A program made the translations under genes and the position numbers. Of a DNA stretch of 47,110 nucleotides, positions 17,197 through 24,988 are shown in pieces. Under the pieces are notes generated by a model. It did not search any database. It saw nothing but the letters and a program-made list of their open reading frames with translations, and was not told the origin of the DNA. Origin of the DNA: Propionibacteriaceae bacterium. GTDB taxonomy: Bacteria; Actinomycetota; Actinomycetes; Propionibacteriales; Propionibacteriaceae. The DNA lies in NCBI GenBank assembly GCA_031272825.1, contig JAISTE010000032.1, forward strand, positions 1-47,110, in the 5' to 3' direction. The stretch's first letter is position 1; every line of letters starts with the position of its first letter.

Positions 17197-17327
17197 AGTG
17201 AGGGGAGACGGGGTGACGAGTGAGGGGAGACGGGGTGACGAGTGAGGGGAGACGGGATGACGAGTGAGGGGAGACAGGGTGACGAGTGAGGGGGAAACGG
17301 GATAACAAGTGAGGGGAGAAGTGGGAT
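17193..17327 (+). repeat. 22-bp tandem repeat, six units
   Basis: GACGAGTGAGGGGAGACGGG-type units at 17193, 17215, 17237, 17259, 17281 and 17304. The first four are exactly 22 bp; the last two are 23 and 24 bp with substitutions. It fills the space before the LacI stop codon. No ORF here looks real. Confidence 0.9.
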
Positions 17328-17359
17328 GACGAGACCATAACCACAAAGAGTCGAAAATT

Positions 17360-18346
17360 TCACTTTCCCGGCGGCGGGACGTCCGTCGAGGCGCGGACGA
17401 TCAGCTCCGGCGTCAAAGAGAGCTGCACCGGTTCCAGCGGCGCTCCCGACTCGACCAGATGAATCAGGGTCTGGGCCGCCAACACCCCTAGACGGTCGCG
17501 GTGCGAAGAGATCGTCGTCAGCGGCGGCTCGGCCATCTGAGCGACGGCCACATCGTCGATGCCGACCACCGAGATCTGCTGGGGCACGAGAACGTTGCGG
17601 GTCTTGAAGCGCGAGAGCAGGCCGATGGCGACCACGTCGTTGAAGGCGATCACGGCGCTCGCTCCCGAGGCGATCACCTGGTCGGCGGCCCCGACGCCCC
17701 CGGTGAAGCTGGGTGCCGAGGAGCGGATGAGCTTGACGTCCAGGCCCAGGTCTCCAGCCTTCTCAAGACCTAGCAGCCGCAGCTTCTCGGAGGCCGAATC
17801 GGCCGGGCCGTTCACGTACGCGATCTGGGTGTGGCCCAGGGCCGCGAGATGGATCAGGGCCTGGCGGATGCCGTCCACCTCGTCGTTGGCAACGCACGAG
17901 AAGCCCGGCAGCATCCGGCCCGCGAGCACGGTCTTGGCGGGGTCGACGCGGTTCGCCAGTTCGTCCGTCGGGATGCGGGGGGAGAGCAGGATCAGCCCAT
18001 CGACGGCCCCGGCGACCTGAGCGATGAGCTCGCGTTCGGAAACAGGGGAGTCGTCTGCGTCGGCCAGCACCAGCAGGTAGCCGGAGGCGTAGGCGATCCT
18101 GGAGATGGACTTGGCGATGTCGCGGGCGAACGGGTTGGCCAGATCCGGCAACACCAGGCCGAGCTGCCGGGTGCGCCCGTCGGCCAAAGCCCTGGCGGCG
18201 CGGTTGGGGGAGGTGTAGCCGAGCTGTTCGGCGGCCTCCAGCACGCGCTGGCGGGTGGCCGGGCTGACCGTGCCGTCAGAAAAGGTTCGGGAAACCGTCG
18301 AGGCTGAAACTCCGGCAAGTTGGGCGACGTCATCGAGTGTCGGCAC
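17360..18346 (-). CDS. LacI-family transcriptional regulator
   Basis: A 328-residue repressor-type protein. The N-terminal HTH is PTLDDVAQLAGVSASTVSRT followed by the hinge helix region (NRAARALADGRTRQLGLVLP). The C-terminal part is a periplasmic-binding-protein-like sensor domain (VIAFNDVVAIGLLSRF, then VVGIDDVAVAQM). GTG 18346 has GGAG five bases upstream, and a TATGCT -10-like hexamer lies further upstream. It is divergent to nothing and precedes the repeat block and the symporter gene on the same strand. An operator-like site before the symporter suggests local control of sugar or inositol uptake. The inducer is unknown. Confidence 0.93.
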   Translation of the reverse strand: MPTLDDVAQLAGVSASTVSRTFSDGTVSPATRQRVLEAAEQLGYTSPNRAARALADGRTRQLGLVLPDLANPFARDIAKSISRIAYASGYLLVLADADDSPVSERELIAQVAGAVDGLILLSPRIPTDELANRVDPAKTVLAGRMLPGFSCVANDEVDGIRQALIHLAALGHTQIAYVNGPADSASEKLRLLGLEKAGDLGLDVKLIRSSAPSFTGGVGAADQVIASGASAVIAFNDVVAIGLLSRFKTRNVLVPQQISVVGIDDVAVAQMAEPPLTTISSHRDRLGVLAAQTLIHLVESGAPLEPVQLSLTPELIVRASTDVPPPGK

Positions 18347-18495
18347 TGGAACTCCGTTCTGTGTATCGGCAAAGCATAGCCCGCCTTTCCAAGCCGATAC
18401 GCTTGAAAATCGGCAATTAACCCGTCAGTTATAGGACACGCCCTACCACGGTTGTGGAAGACTTGGGAGCGCAAGAGCTCAACAAAGGAGAACCG

Positions 18496-19806
18496 ATGGG
18501 TCTTATCCAAGCTTTCAAGGGGACGGTCGGGGGCGCGCTCGCCGATCAATGGCTCGATTACTTCGTGGTTCCGCAGATGGACGCCGACGTCCTGATGGTG
18601 AATGCGGCGAAGGCATCGGGTGCCCGCTCGTCCAACACCAAGTCCACACCCGACGTTATCTCATCGGGGTCGAAGTTCATCGTCGGCGAATCCCAGGCCG
18701 TCGCCGTGGTGGACAACGGGATCGTGATCGAGTTCACCGCCGAGCCCGGCGCCTATGAGTACGACTCGAAGACGGAGCCGTCGATCTTCGCAGGCTCAGG
18801 CCTGGCAGCCAACCTCACCGCCGTGTTCCAGGCCGGGATCGAGCGCTTCAAGTTCGGCGGCACCGCGCCCAAGTTCCAGCGCCTGTACTACTTCAACCTG
18901 AAGGAGCTGATCGGCAACAAGTACGGCACCGCAACTCCCATCCCCTTCAGAGTGACCGATGCCAACATCGGCCTGGACATCGACACCGCCGTGCGCATGA
19001 ACGGCGAATACTCGCTCAAGCTCGTCAACCCGATCTTGTTCTACCAAAACGTGGCTGCGGGCCAGAACGACGCCTACCGCTACGGCGGCGAGCTCGAATC
19101 CCAGATGAAGTCCGAGTTCATGACCGCGCTGCAGCCGGCCCTGGCCCAAATCTCGGCCCAAGGCGTGCGCTATTCCGCGATTCCTGGCTACACCCAGGAT
19201 CTGGTGAAGATCGTCAACGATCAGCTCTCGGCCAAGTGGCGCGACCTGCGCGGCATCGAGATGGTCTCGCTCGGCATCAACTCCATGACGCTGCCGCCCG
19301 ACGACGAGAAGATGATCAAGGATCTGCAGCGCACGGCCGTCAACCGCGACGCCTCGATGGCAGCCGCCACCTTGGCCTCCGCCCAGGCCGACGCCATGCG
19401 CGCGGCCGCCTCCAACGAGGCCGGAGCCACTACCGGGTTTATTGGCATGGGCTTTGCCCAGCAAGCTGGAGGAATGAGCGCCGGAAATCTCTTCCAGCAA
19501 GCGGCGGCGAACGGGCAGGGGCCCGCGCAGCACTATCCAGTCGCGGCTGGCGGCGGATTCCCTGGCGCTGCTCCCGCTGCTCCCGCAGCTGGTGCCACTG
19601 GTGCCGCGCCCGCCGGGTGGACGTGTCCCAACTGCGGCCACGCCGGGAACATGGGCAAGTTCTGCGAAGAGTGCGGCCAGCCCAGGCCCGCCGGTGCGCC
19701 GGTCTACAAGTGCGACAAGTGCGGCTGGGTGCCGCCGGATCCGCAAAACCCGCCGAAGTTCTGCCAAGAGTGCGGTGATCCGTTTAACGACGCCGACAAG
19801 GCATAG
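18496..19806 (+). CDS. SPFH-domain protein with C-terminal zinc ribbons (YdjI-like)
   Basis: A 436-residue protein. Residues 1-300 match the 'virion core protein / YdjI' branch of SPFH proteins (IQAFKGTVGGALADQWLDYF near the start; VNPILFYQNV; IEMVSLGINSMTLPPDDE). Then comes a Gly/Ala/Pro-rich linker and two zinc-ribbon-like segments (CPNCGHAGNMGKFCEECG and CDKCGWVPPD...FCQECG). AAAGGAG precedes ATG 18496. In Bacillus subtilis YdjI recruits the envelope-stress protein PspA and works with YdjG and YdjH. Here the same three types form a tight operon (2-bp gap, then a 4-bp overlap). No pspA is in the window. Role in membrane stress is by analogy. Confidence 0.85.
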   Translation: MGLIQAFKGTVGGALADQWLDYFVVPQMDADVLMVNAAKASGARSSNTKSTPDVISSGSKFIVGESQAVAVVDNGIVIEFTAEPGAYEYDSKTEPSIFAGSGLAANLTAVFQAGIERFKFGGTAPKFQRLYYFNLKELIGNKYGTATPIPFRVTDANIGLDIDTAVRMNGEYSLKLVNPILFYQNVAAGQNDAYRYGGELESQMKSEFMTALQPALAQISAQGVRYSAIPGYTQDLVKIVNDQLSAKWRDLRGIEMVSLGINSMTLPPDDEKMIKDLQRTAVNRDASMAAATLASAQADAMRAAASNEAGATTGFIGMGFAQQAGGMSAGNLFQQAAANGQGPAQHYPVAAGGGFPGAAPAAPAAGATGAAPAGWTCPNCGHAGNMGKFCEECGQPRPAGAPVYKCDKCGWVPPDPQNPPKFCQECGDPFNDADKA

Positions 19807-19808
19807 CG

Positions 19809-20882
19809 ATGGCCCTGGTCGAGTACAAGTGCCCGAACTGCGGCGGCTCGATCTCCTTCGACGCCGCCGCACAGGAGATGAAGTGCCCATACTGCGATTC
19901 GATCATCGAGGTCGCGGCGCTAAGGCAGTTCGACAACGATCTGGCGACGAACCAAACCTCGGAGGCGATCGACTGGAACGTCGAGGGCGAACCCTGGAAG
20001 GAGGGGGAACTAGATCCGCTGGTCACCTACGTGTGTACCAACTGCGGCGGCGAGATCGCGGTTGATCGCACGGTCGGGGCGACCAAGTGCCCTTTCTGTG
20101 ATTCGCCGGTGGTCGTCGGCTCGCAGTTCGCCGGGACGCTGCGCCCCAACCTGGTGGTTCCGTTCAAGATCACCAAGGAGGAGGCCGTAGCCGCGCTGCA
20201 AAAGCACTACCTCGGCAAGCGGCTCCTGCCCAAGGTGTTCAAGGATCAAAACCACATCGACGAGATTCGCGGCATCTACGTGCCGTTTTGGCTGTTCGAC
20301 GCCCAGGCCGAGGCCACCATCACCTACAGGGCCACCAACGTGCGCACCTGGCGGGATCGGCGCTTCATCTACACGGAGACGTCCCACTACGGGATCTTGC
20401 GCCGCGGCGGCATCGAGTTCGACGGGATACCCGAGGACGGCTCATCCAAGATGCCCGACAACCTGATGGAATCCATCGAACCATTCGACCTGACCCAGGC
20501 CGTCGACTTCCAGACGGCCTATCTCTCGGGCTTCCTGGCCAACAAGTACGACGTCGAAGCCCAGGCCATGCTGCCGAGGGCCAACAACCGGGTGGTGAAC
20601 TCCATGGCCGAGGCCTTCCGCGGCACGGTCTCGGGATACGCCACGGTCGCCGAGCAATCCAGATCGGTCAACCTCGCCAACGGCCGCATCCGCTACGGCC
20701 TGCTGCCGGTGTGGATGCTGAACACCTCCTGGAACGGCAATCTCTACACCTTCGCCATGAACGGGCAGACCGGCAAATTCGTCGGCGATCTGCCCATGGA
20801 CAAGGGGGCATATTGGAAATGGACGCTGGGCGTCGGGCTGCCGTCGGCCCTCGTCCTCGGGCTGCTGGCGGTGCTGCTATGA
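19809..20882 (+). CDS. Zinc-ribbon membrane-anchored protein (YdjG-like)
   Basis: A 357-residue protein opening with two zinc-ribbon units, CPNCGGSISFDAAAQEMKCPYC (Cys at about 8, 11, 25, 28) and CTNCGGEIAVDRTVGATKCPFC (about 75-97). A soluble domain follows (VPFKITKEEAVAALQKHYLG, IRGIYVPFWLFDAQ), and a single hydrophobic C-terminal segment ends the chain (GVGLPSALVLGLLAVLL). This is the layout of YdjG of the Bacillus ydjFGHI set. It begins 2 bp after the SPFH gene and overlaps the next gene by ATGA (20879-20882). The three products probably form a membrane complex. Biochemical function is unknown. Confidence 0.82.
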   Translation: MALVEYKCPNCGGSISFDAAAQEMKCPYCDSIIEVAALRQFDNDLATNQTSEAIDWNVEGEPWKEGELDPLVTYVCTNCGGEIAVDRTVGATKCPFCDSPVVVGSQFAGTLRPNLVVPFKITKEEAVAALQKHYLGKRLLPKVFKDQNHIDEIRGIYVPFWLFDAQAEATITYRATNVRTWRDRRFIYTETSHYGILRRGGIEFDGIPEDGSSKMPDNLMESIEPFDLTQAVDFQTAYLSGFLANKYDVEAQAMLPRANNRVVNSMAEAFRGTVSGYATVAEQSRSVNLANGRIRYGLLPVWMLNTSWNGNLYTFAMNGQTGKFVGDLPMDKGAYWKWTLGVGLPSALVLGLLAVLL

Positions 20883-21661
20883 AGAAGATCGCATCCATCG
20901 CACTCGCCCTGTTCTTCACCCTCGGGTTTGCCGCCTCGGCTAGCGCCGACACCGGCCTGAACCAGGGCCACCAGCTCACCTACGTGACGGACAACGCCGG
21001 GCTGCTCACCGCCTCCGACAAGTCCACGCTCGAATCCCAGCTCGCCGCAGTCTCGGCCAAGTACAACTTCTTGTCCGTGATCGTCACTGTAAAAGAGAAG
21101 GATTCGCGCGAGGCCAAGCTCTACGCCGCCGACTTCTACGACGAGAACACCTTCCCAATGGCCAAGACCGACGGGGCGATCTTGCTGCTTTCCATGCAGG
21201 ATCGGGACTTCGGCTTTGCGACCACCGGCTGGGGTCAGGACGCCTTCGATCAGGATTCGCAAGACGACCTTGACGACGCCATGCTGCCCTATCTCAGACA
21301 AGATCAATGGGCGGCAGGCTTCGAGGCCTACACCCGGCAGCTGGACACCGAACTCGGGGACTACCGGCAGGGCAAGGCGACCGGCAAGGTATTGATCGTC
21401 ATCGTTGCCGTGGTGGTCGGTGTGGGAATCGGCTTCCTGGTTTCGTGGAGGTTCAAGGCCCAGCTCAAATCGGTCAAGCCCGATGAGTACGCACGCGCCT
21501 ATGTGAAGCAGGGCTCGTTCTTCCTCTCGGCCTCCACCGACAGCTTCTTGTACCGCAATGTGTCCGCCGTACCGATCCCGCAAAACGAGGGGAAGTCGAG
21601 CTCGGGAGGGTTCAGCTCCTCATCCGGAGGCTCCTTCTCCGGGCACTCGGGCAAGTTCTAG
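20879..21661 (+). CDS. TPM-domain membrane protein (YdjH-like)
   Basis: A 260-residue protein with a signal peptide (ALALFFTLGFAASASA), a TPM/YgcG-type extracytoplasmic domain (VTDNAGLLTASDKSTLESQL, then DGAILLLSMQDRDFGFATTG), one transmembrane helix (VLIVIVAVVVGVGIGFLVSW), and a Ser/Gly-rich tail. The tail end SSSSGGSFSGHSGKF is common in this family. ATG 20879 overlaps the stop of the previous gene. It completes the YdjI/YdjG/YdjH-like trio. Its TAG overlaps the stop of the convergent Tad-like gene (CTAG, 21658-21661). Confidence 0.87.
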   Translation: MKKIASIALALFFTLGFAASASADTGLNQGHQLTYVTDNAGLLTASDKSTLESQLAAVSAKYNFLSVIVTVKEKDSREAKLYAADFYDENTFPMAKTDGAILLLSMQDRDFGFATTGWGQDAFDQDSQDDLDDAMLPYLRQDQWAAGFEAYTRQLDTELGDYRQGKATGKVLIVIVAVVVGVGIGFLVSWRFKAQLKSVKPDEYARAYVKQGSFFLSASTDSFLYRNVSAVPIPQNEGKSSSGGFSSSSGGSFSGHSGKF

Positions 21662-22059
21662 CCGACGTTTCCGCGGGCGCTGCCCTCGGCCTCGATCGGG
21701 ATCTGCCCGAACCCGACCAGCGACAGGCACACGGGCGTCCAGGTTGAGCGAACCTTAACTCGCACGTATTCGCCCTCATATGTGATGCTGGCAAGCTCCA
21801 GCCCTGAGGACTTGGCAAAATCGCGCGCGGCCTTGTTCGCCAGCGGCTGGTTGAACTCGACCTTCCCGGTATCGGCCCCCAGCGCCACCCGCTGGGCCGC
21901 GGCGCGGGCAGCCTCTTCGGCGACGTCGAAGGCCCGCATCCTGGCTCCCAGGGCCCCGCCGACGTCCACCACCAGGCCGACGATCAGGATGAAAACAGGA
22001 ATGACGCCGAGCGTCCAAACGGAATATGACTGGCCCTTATCTTCGCGTAACTTCCCCAT
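21658..22059 (-). CDS. TadE/TadG-like pilus-assembly protein
   Basis: A 133-residue protein with a short basic N-terminus, one transmembrane helix (VIPVFILIVGLVVDVGGALG) and an extracytoplasmic remainder rich in Ala (DVAEEAARAAAQRVALGAD). This is the pattern of 'Tad-like Flp pilus assembly' minor pilin proteins (helicase/secretion neighbourhood TadG-type). AAGGAG lies before ATG 22059. No other tad genes are visible here, so it is isolated from any Flp pilus cluster. Some actinobacteria carry such lone genes with unknown roles. Confidence 0.75.
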   Translation of the reverse strand: MGKLREDKGQSYSVWTLGVIPVFILIVGLVVDVGGALGARMRAFDVAEEAARAAAQRVALGADTGKVEFNQPLANKAARDFAKSSGLELASITYEGEYVRVKVRSTWTPVCLSLVGFGQIPIEAEGSARGNVG

Positions 22060-22133
22060 GTTTCTCCTTATCGGGCAGGCCGAACCGTACCGGCGGGGAA
22101 GTGCGCGAAATAGCCTACCGCGCCCAAAGGCGG

Positions 22134-22139
22134 TAGACT
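22134..22139 (+). promoter_or_regulatory. -10 element of tig
   Basis: TAGACT 38 bp upstream of GTG 22177, leaving a leader of about 30 nt with a Shine-Dalgarno AGGAG. The same hexamer serves glnE and pnp. Confidence 0.5.
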
Positions 22140-22176
22140 CACACGGTCAAAGATTTAGTCCTCTCAGGAGTAGCCA

Positions 22177-23553
22177 GTGCCTTCCACGGTAGAAAAGCTC
22201 GGCCCCAGCCGCGTCAAGCTCACCATTGAAATCCCGTTCGACGAACTCAAGCCCCACCTCAACAAGGCTTACAGAGACATCGCCAAGCAGGTCAACATCC
22301 CCGGTTTCCGCAAAGGCAAGGTGCCGGACGCCATCATCGACCAGCGCGTCGGTCGCGGCTACGTGCTCCAGGAGGCCATCAACGCGGCCCTGTCCCCGGC
22401 GTATTCCAAGGCCCTCGAAGAGGCCGAGGTTCAGCCGCTGGATCAGCCCGACATCGACGTGACCAAGCTTGAAGACGGCGAGGTCGTCGAGTTCACCGCC
22501 GAGGTGGACATCCGCCCCGACTTCGAGGTTCCCGACCTCTCCACCCTGTCCGTTGTTGTCGACCCGCTGGCCGACACCGAGAAAGAGGTCGACGAGCGCG
22601 TCGAGACCCTGCGCGAGCGCTTTGCCACCTCCAAGGACGTCAAGCGCAAGGCCAAGGCCGGCGACGTCGTCACCATGGATCTCACGGCCCGCATCGGCGG
22701 CGAGATCATCGAAGACGGCGAGTCCGAGGGTGTCACCTACAAGATCGGCTCCGGCGAGATGCTCGACGGCCTGGACGAGGCCGTCACCGGGCTGAAGGCC
22801 GGCGAAGAAAAGACCTTCACCTCCAAGCTGGTCGGCGGCTCGCACGAGGGCGAGGAAGCCGAAGTCACCGTCAAGATCGAGAAGGTCTCCGAGCAAGAGC
22901 TCCCCGAAGTGGACGACGACTTCGCCCAGGAAGTCTCCGCGTTCGACACCGTCGATGAGATGCGCGACGACATCCGCAAGAGCGTTGAGCAGCAGCTCAA
23001 GTACACCCAGATGCAGCAAGGCCGCGACAAGATCGTGGACGAGCTGATCGAGAAGACTGAGATGGACTTGCCCGAGGGCGTCATCAACCACGAGGTCGAG
23101 GATCGCAAGGAGCAGATCCTGAACCAGCTCAAGCAGGTCGGCCTGACCATGGAGACCTACCTCGAGCGCGTGGGCGACGAGGTCGGCGCCAACACGCCCG
23201 ACGAGTACTGGGCCGAGCTGGCCGAGAACGCCCGCAAGAACCTGAAGGCCTCCCTGATCCTCGACAAGATCGCCGACGCCAACGAGGTTTCCGTTTCCGA
23301 AAACGACCTGTCCGAGATGCTCTACCAGCGTGCCATGCAAAACGGCACCTCCCCGCAGGAAGAGGCCAACCACATGGTCGAGCACGGGCACTTCAACGAG
23401 TGGGCCGGGCAGATCCGCCGCAACAAGGCCCTCGAGATTGCCGTCAAGGCCGCCACGGTGAAGGACATCGAAGGCAAGGACGTCGACATCACGATTCCTG
23501 AGGTGGCCGAGCCCGAGGTCGTCGAGGCGGACGATACCGCCGACGCCGAGTAA
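22177..23553 (+). CDS. tig: Trigger factor (ribosome-associated chaperone, peptidyl-prolyl isomerase)
   Basis: A 458-residue chaperone that binds nascent chains at the ribosome exit. The N-terminal ribosome-binding domain has the signature IPGFRKGKVPDAIID near residues 43-57. The FKBP-type isomerase domain follows (GDVVTMDLTARIGGEIIEDG to about 245), then the helical C-terminal arms and an acidic tail. GTG 22177 with AGGAG upstream is the start. A terminator lies directly after it. The gene order tig-clpP1-clpP2-clpX is the usual one for actinobacteria and many other bacteria. Long antisense frames cover it but are composition artefacts. Confidence 0.98.
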   Translation: MPSTVEKLGPSRVKLTIEIPFDELKPHLNKAYRDIAKQVNIPGFRKGKVPDAIIDQRVGRGYVLQEAINAALSPAYSKALEEAEVQPLDQPDIDVTKLEDGEVVEFTAEVDIRPDFEVPDLSTLSVVVDPLADTEKEVDERVETLRERFATSKDVKRKAKAGDVVTMDLTARIGGEIIEDGESEGVTYKIGSGEMLDGLDEAVTGLKAGEEKTFTSKLVGGSHEGEEAEVTVKIEKVSEQELPEVDDDFAQEVSAFDTVDEMRDDIRKSVEQQLKYTQMQQGRDKIVDELIEKTEMDLPEGVINHEVEDRKEQILNQLKQVGLTMETYLERVGDEVGANTPDEYWAELAENARKNLKASLILDKIADANEVSVSENDLSEMLYQRAMQNGTSPQEEANHMVEHGHFNEWAGQIRRNKALEIAVKAATVKDIEGKDVDITIPEVAEPEVVEADDTADAE

Positions 23554-23566
23554 GCAAAGCAACCAC

Positions 23567-23594
23567 AGCCCCCGGTTTGTGCCGGGGGCTTTTG
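23567..23594 (+). terminator. Intrinsic terminator of tig
   Basis: A perfect 9-bp stem (23567-23575 with 23582-23590), loop of six, T-rich tail TTTGCTTT. It insulates tig from clpP1. Confidence 0.9.
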
Positions 23595-23631
23595 CTTTAA
23601 GCCGCTTTCCAAACCCAAAGTTCACATCTGT

Positions 23632-23646
23632 TTCGCTGTGAGCGAA
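23632..23646. promoter_or_regulatory. ClgR-type operator upstream of clpP1
   Basis: TTCGCTGTGAGCGAA is a perfect palindrome with a 3-bp centre and contains CGC-N5-GCG, the core reported for ClgR, the actinobacterial activator of clp genes. Its centre is about 60 bp upstream of the proposed clpP1 start, a suitable activator position. Confidence 0.6.
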
Positions 23647-23685
23647 CACGGCCCGCCAATGCGTGGATTTGAGCTTCAGTACGGG

Positions 23686-23691
23686 TAAGTT
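23686..23691 (+). promoter_or_regulatory. -10 element of clpP1 (leaderless geometry)
   Basis: TAAGTT followed by seven bases and GTG 23699. Weaker match than the TAGACT sites, but the spacing is identical. Confidence 0.35.
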
Positions 23692-23698
23692 CTTCACC

Positions 23699-24313
23699 GT
23701 GCAAAAGACATATCCGCAAATGGCGGCCCCCACCGGTGGCGGTTCGATGACTGACTCCGTGTACCAGTCGCTGCTCGCCAACCGAATCATCTTCCTGGGC
23801 TCGGAAGTGCGCGACGAGAACGCGAACGCTATCTGCGCCCAGATGCTGTTGCTGAACTCTGAAGATCCAGAACGCGACATCTACCTGTACATCAACTCGC
23901 CCGGCGGTTCGATCGACTCCGGCATGGCCATCTACGACACCATGCAGTGGATCTCCAACGATGTCGCTACGGTGGCCATCGGCCTGGCGGCCTCCATGGG
24001 CCAGTTCCTGCTTTCGGCGGGCACCCCGGGCAAGCGCTACGCCCTGCCGCACTCGCGCATTCTGATGCACCAGCCCTCCGGCGGCCTCGGCGGCACCGCC
24101 TCCGATATTCGCATCCAGGCCGAGCAGTCCGTGCTGCTGAAGAAGACGATGGCCGAGCTCATCGCCGGGCAGACCGGGCAGCCGGTGGAGAAGATCATCG
24201 AGGACTCCGACCGCGACCACTGGTTCACCGCGCAAGAGGCCCTGGAATACGGCTTCATCGACCACGTATACGCGCGCGCCTCCGAGATCAAGACGGCCTC
24301 GCCGAACAAGTGA
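23699..24313 (+). CDS. clpP1: ATP-dependent Clp protease proteolytic subunit 1
   Basis: A serine protease subunit of about 204 residues that forms mixed rings with ClpP2 in actinobacteria. The active-site Ser is in GLAASMGQFLL, the His in RILMHQPSGG and the Asp further on (KIIEDSDRD region). INSPGGSIDSGMAIYDT is the family core. I place the start at GTG 23699 on the leaderless pattern. ATG 23720 or ATG 23747 are possible, and the conserved part starts at TDSVYQSLLANRIIFLG. ClpP2 begins 11 bp downstream. The ClgR box upstream suggests stress induction. Confidence 0.96.
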   Translation: MQKTYPQMAAPTGGGSMTDSVYQSLLANRIIFLGSEVRDENANAICAQMLLLNSEDPERDIYLYINSPGGSIDSGMAIYDTMQWISNDVATVAIGLAASMGQFLLSAGTPGKRYALPHSRILMHQPSGGLGGTASDIRIQAEQSVLLKKTMAELIAGQTGQPVEKIIEDSDRDHWFTAQEALEYGFIDHVYARASEIKTASPNK

Positions 24314-24324
24314 GAGGGTTAGAA

Positions 24325-24966
24325 ATGAGCGAACTTATGCCGGCGGGCCTGGCACCTGCCCAGCCCAACATGGACTACTACATCCCCCAGTGGGAAGAGC
24401 GCACCAGCTACGGCGTGCGCCGCGTCGATCCGTACACCAAGCTGTTCGAGGATCGCATCATCTTCCTCGGCACGCCCATCAACGACGACATCGCCAACGC
24501 GGTGATGGCCCAGTTGCTGTGCCTGCAGTCGATGGATCCCGAGCGCCAGATCTCCATCTACATCAACTCGCCCGGGGGTTCCTTCACCGCGCTGACGGCC
24601 ATCTACGACACCATCCGCTACATCAAGCCGGATGTGCAGACGGTCTGCCTGGGCCAGGCGGCCTCCGCCGCCGCCGTGCTGCTGGCCGCCGGAACCAAGG
24701 GCAAGCGCCTGGCGCTGCCGAACTCGCGCATCTTGATTCACCAGCCCGCGGTTTCCGGCGACGGCAACTACGGCCAGTCTTCTGACCTGGAGATTCAGGC
24801 CAAGGAGATCATGCGTATCCGCGAGCTGATGGAGCAGATGATCGCCTCCGACACCGGCCAGCCGGTGGAGAAGGTGCACAAGGACGTCGAGCGTGACAAG
24901 TTCCTCACCGCCGAAGAGGCGAAGGAATACGGAATCATCGACGACATCCTCACCTCGCTCAAGTGA
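24325..24966 (+). CDS. clpP2: ATP-dependent Clp protease proteolytic subunit 2
   Basis: A 213-residue second ClpP. The catalytic Ser is in LGQAASAAAVLLAAG, the His in RILIHQPAVSG, and the Asp is in the EKVHKDVERDKF region. The core INSPGGSFTALTAIYDTIRY differs from clpP1 as expected for paralogues that assemble one ring each. ATG 24325 follows GAGAGGG. It lies 11 bp after clpP1 and 22 bp before clpX, an evident operon. The N-terminal 20 residues before the conserved YYIPQWEERT are typical of actinobacterial ClpP2. Confidence 0.97.
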   Translation: MSELMPAGLAPAQPNMDYYIPQWEERTSYGVRRVDPYTKLFEDRIIFLGTPINDDIANAVMAQLLCLQSMDPERQISIYINSPGGSFTALTAIYDTIRYIKPDVQTVCLGQAASAAAVLLAAGTKGKRLALPNSRILIHQPAVSGDGNYGQSSDLEIQAKEIMRIRELMEQMIASDTGQPVEKVHKDVERDKFLTAEEAKEYGIIDDILTSLK

Positions 24967-24988
24967 TTGAAGCTGCTTAGGAGACGCC

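Noticed and set aside
22147..23880. 577-codon antisense frame over tig and clpP1
   Set aside because: The plus strand encodes unmistakable trigger factor and ClpP1. The antisense frame is a codon-bias shadow.
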